Part shown: piece after piece, positions 5,569 through 6,436 of the stretch | Numbering within the stretch: the first letter of the stretch is position 1 | Layout: the number at the start of each line of letters is the position of its first letter | DNA from: Candidatus Bathyarchaeota archaeon CG07_land_8_20_14_0_80_47_9 | GTDB taxonomy: Archaea > Thermoproteota > Bathyarchaeia > Bathyarchaeales > Bathycorpusculaceae | Direction of reading: 5' to 3' | DNA: 6,436 nt | NCBI GenBank assembly: GCA_002779555.1 | Contig: PEWI01000211.1 | Location: 1-6,436 of the forward strand | Position numbers and translations under genes: made by a program | Notes under the pieces: generated by a model | The model's database searches: none | What the model saw: the letters and a program-made list of their open reading frames with translations, nothing else | Told to the model about the DNA's origin: nothing

Positions 5569-6246
5569 ATGAAGTTCTGCGGAATCCAGAAAACAAGCCT
5601 GCTAGATTATCCGAACAGAATGGCGTCAGTGCTCTTCACGCCAGGCTGCAACCTGCGCTGTCCATTCTGCCACAACTGGAGAATAGTCTTAAACCCACAA
5701 CCTCCGTTCCTGCAAGAGGAAACGGTATTAAGAATCCTTGAAAGCCGAAAGAAATACGTAGATGCGGTCGTCATAACCGGCGGCGAACCGACAATCCACA
5801 AGGAACTGCCCAGGTTCTTGAAGAAGCTTAAGGACAAAGGCTTCGCGGTTAAGCTTGACACAAACGGGTTTAACGCTCAAGTTCTGGAGGAATGCTTGCC
5901 TTACGTGGACTTCGTAGCGCTGGATGTGAAGACTTCCCTGGAAAAATATGAGAAGCTCGGAGCCCAAAACACCGCAGACTTTCTGCGCACAGTTGAAATT
6001 CTGAAGACTGGGAAAGTCGCGTATGAGTTCAGAACAACCGTTGTGCCCGGTTTTGTTGACGCTGAAGACATAGCACGCATCGGCGAAGTAGTCAAAGGTG
6101 CGGAGGCTTTCGCGTTTCAGCAGTTCATCCCAGAAGACACTCTGGACAAACGGTTTACAGGGCTCAAGCCCTATTCTCCAGAAGTCATCGGCAAGTACGC
6201 TCAAGCCATGAAAGAATACGTCGGAAAACTGATGCTTCGGATTTAA
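5569..6246 (+). CDS. nrdG: Radical-SAM activating protein of anaerobic ribonucleotide reductase
   Basis: The 225-residue protein carries the radical-SAM 4Fe-4S motif CNLRCPFC (Cys27, Cys31, Cys34) followed by HNW. It also has the SAM-contacting GGEPT (71-75), DTNG (97-100), and a later RTTVVPG strand (155-161). It reductively cleaves S-adenosylmethionine and uses the 5'-deoxyadenosyl radical to abstract hydrogen from the glycyl-radical residue of NrdD (Gly672 here). Its length and the MKFCGIQKTSLLDYP opening match the longer archaeal/Thermotoga-type activases, not the ~155-residue E. coli NrdG. It starts 11 nt after the nrdD stop, with GTGA (5558-5561) 7 nt before the ATG, so it is almost surely cotranscribed with nrdD. 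The partner gene next door makes the specificity assignment firm, although related radical-SAM activases look similar. Confidence 0.94.
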   Translation: MKFCGIQKTSLLDYPNRMASVLFTPGCNLRCPFCHNWRIVLNPQPPFLQEETVLRILESRKKYVDAVVITGGEPTIHKELPRFLKKLKDKGFAVKLDTNGFNAQVLEECLPYVDFVALDVKTSLEKYEKLGAQNTADFLRTVEILKTGKVAYEFRTTVVPGFVDAEDIARIGEVVKGAEAFAFQQFIPEDTLDKRFTGLKPYSPEVIGKYAQAMKEYVGKLMLRI

Positions 6247-6252
6247 GAGGCA

Positions 6253-6420
6253 ATGCCCGCATTTCAACTCACTTGTATCGACCATTCTGATCTAGTCGAT
6301 CACATTCAAAAGCTGGTCCCAATAAACCAGACTGTCAGATATTGTCCATACGCAGAGATTCTTGAGTTCCATAGCGATTGCCTTTTCCATGACTGGGTTA
6401 GAATAACAATCGAACCGTGA
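6253..6420 (+). CDS. Hypothetical small Cys/His-rich protein (55 aa) following nrdG
   Basis: An ATG six nt after the nrdG stop opens a 55-codon frame ending in TGA at 6418-6420. AAGAGG (6245-6250) lies just before the ATG, 2 nt away, which is tight but supports translation in the same transcript as nrdG. The product begins MPAFQLTCIDHSDLVDHIQK and ends DCLFHDWVRITIEP. It contains three Cys (8, 31, 43) and four His (11, 17, 40, 46) and is mildly acidic, with no signal peptide or membrane segment. There is no CxxC pair, so it is not a redoxin. A metal-binding or regulatory role with NrdD/NrdG is conceivable, but nothing in the sequence proves it. I do not recognise the family. Remaining sequence to the window end (6421-6436) shows nothing. 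Confidence 0.5.
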   Translation: MPAFQLTCIDHSDLVDHIQKLVPINQTVRYCPYAEILEFHSDCLFHDWVRITIEP

Positions 6421-6436
6421 CGCCACACACATTAAG

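Noticed and set aside
5728..6285. A 185-codon - strand ORF opposite nrdG
   Set aside because: It is antisense to a well-supported radical-SAM gene, has atypical composition and no recognisable domain; such shadows are common opposite C/A-ending codons.
6253..6420. The small ORF after nrdG as a glutaredoxin/NrdH-type reductant
   Set aside because: It has three isolated Cys and no CxxC or CPxC motif, and is too short for a thioredoxin fold.
1..6436. CRISPR array, insertion sequence, tRNA or intein in nrdD
   Set aside because: No regularly spaced repeats, transposase motifs or cloverleaf sequence were seen, and nrdD is of normal length with uninterrupted catalytic motifs.

Overview
The window most likely comes from an uncultured archaeon, perhaps of the Bathyarchaeia/TACK type. 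Four things suggest this. Non-ATG starts occur (GTG, possibly TTG). Ribosome-binding sites are sparse, and the clearest is a GAGGT. An A/T-rich TATA-like element (CTTAAATA) precedes the main operon. AGA, AGG and ATA codons are frequent. The lineage is an inference from style, not proven by a marker gene, and a bacterium is not excluded. There are no rRNA or tRNA genes, IS elements or CRISPR arrays.

Left part (1-2751), all on the + strand. The window opens inside a ChrB-type (chromate-resistance C-terminal domain) gene that lacks its first ~20 codons. A short T-rich intergenic stretch follows. Next comes a second, strongly diverged ChrB-like paralogue that has lost the conserved His-His/Cys signature. 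Then come a 12-TM-type MFS transporter and, 13 nt later, a GNAT acetyltransferase. The order ChrB, ChrB-like, MFS, GNAT suggests a resistance/efflux cluster in which the transporter is an MFS protein, not the ChrA-type permease.

Middle (2752-2996). This 245-nt intergenic region holds a well-formed control site: a near-perfect palindrome resembling the NrdR box, next to and overlapping TATA-like sequences, plus a weaker second copy about three helical turns downstream. A 43-codon ORF on the - strand, not previously accounted for, starts here. It runs back toward the GNAT gene, overlaps its stop codon by 4 nt, and could share the control region divergently.

Right part (2997-6436). This is a compact anaerobic (class III) ribonucleotide reductase operon. 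It encodes NrdR (Zn-ribbon/ATP-cone repressor), NrdD (ATP-cone plus glycyl-radical reductase, overlapping nrdR by ATGA) and NrdG (radical-SAM activase, 11 nt later). Six nt after nrdG is a 55-codon Cys/His-rich ORF that ends inside the window. NrdG would install the glycyl radical on NrdD, NrdD would reduce ribonucleotides anaerobically, and NrdR would repress the operon through the sites just upstream when (d)ATP is plentiful. The two unannotated small ORFs flanking this operon, and the NrdR-box layout in an apparently archaeal promoter, are the most promising novelties.
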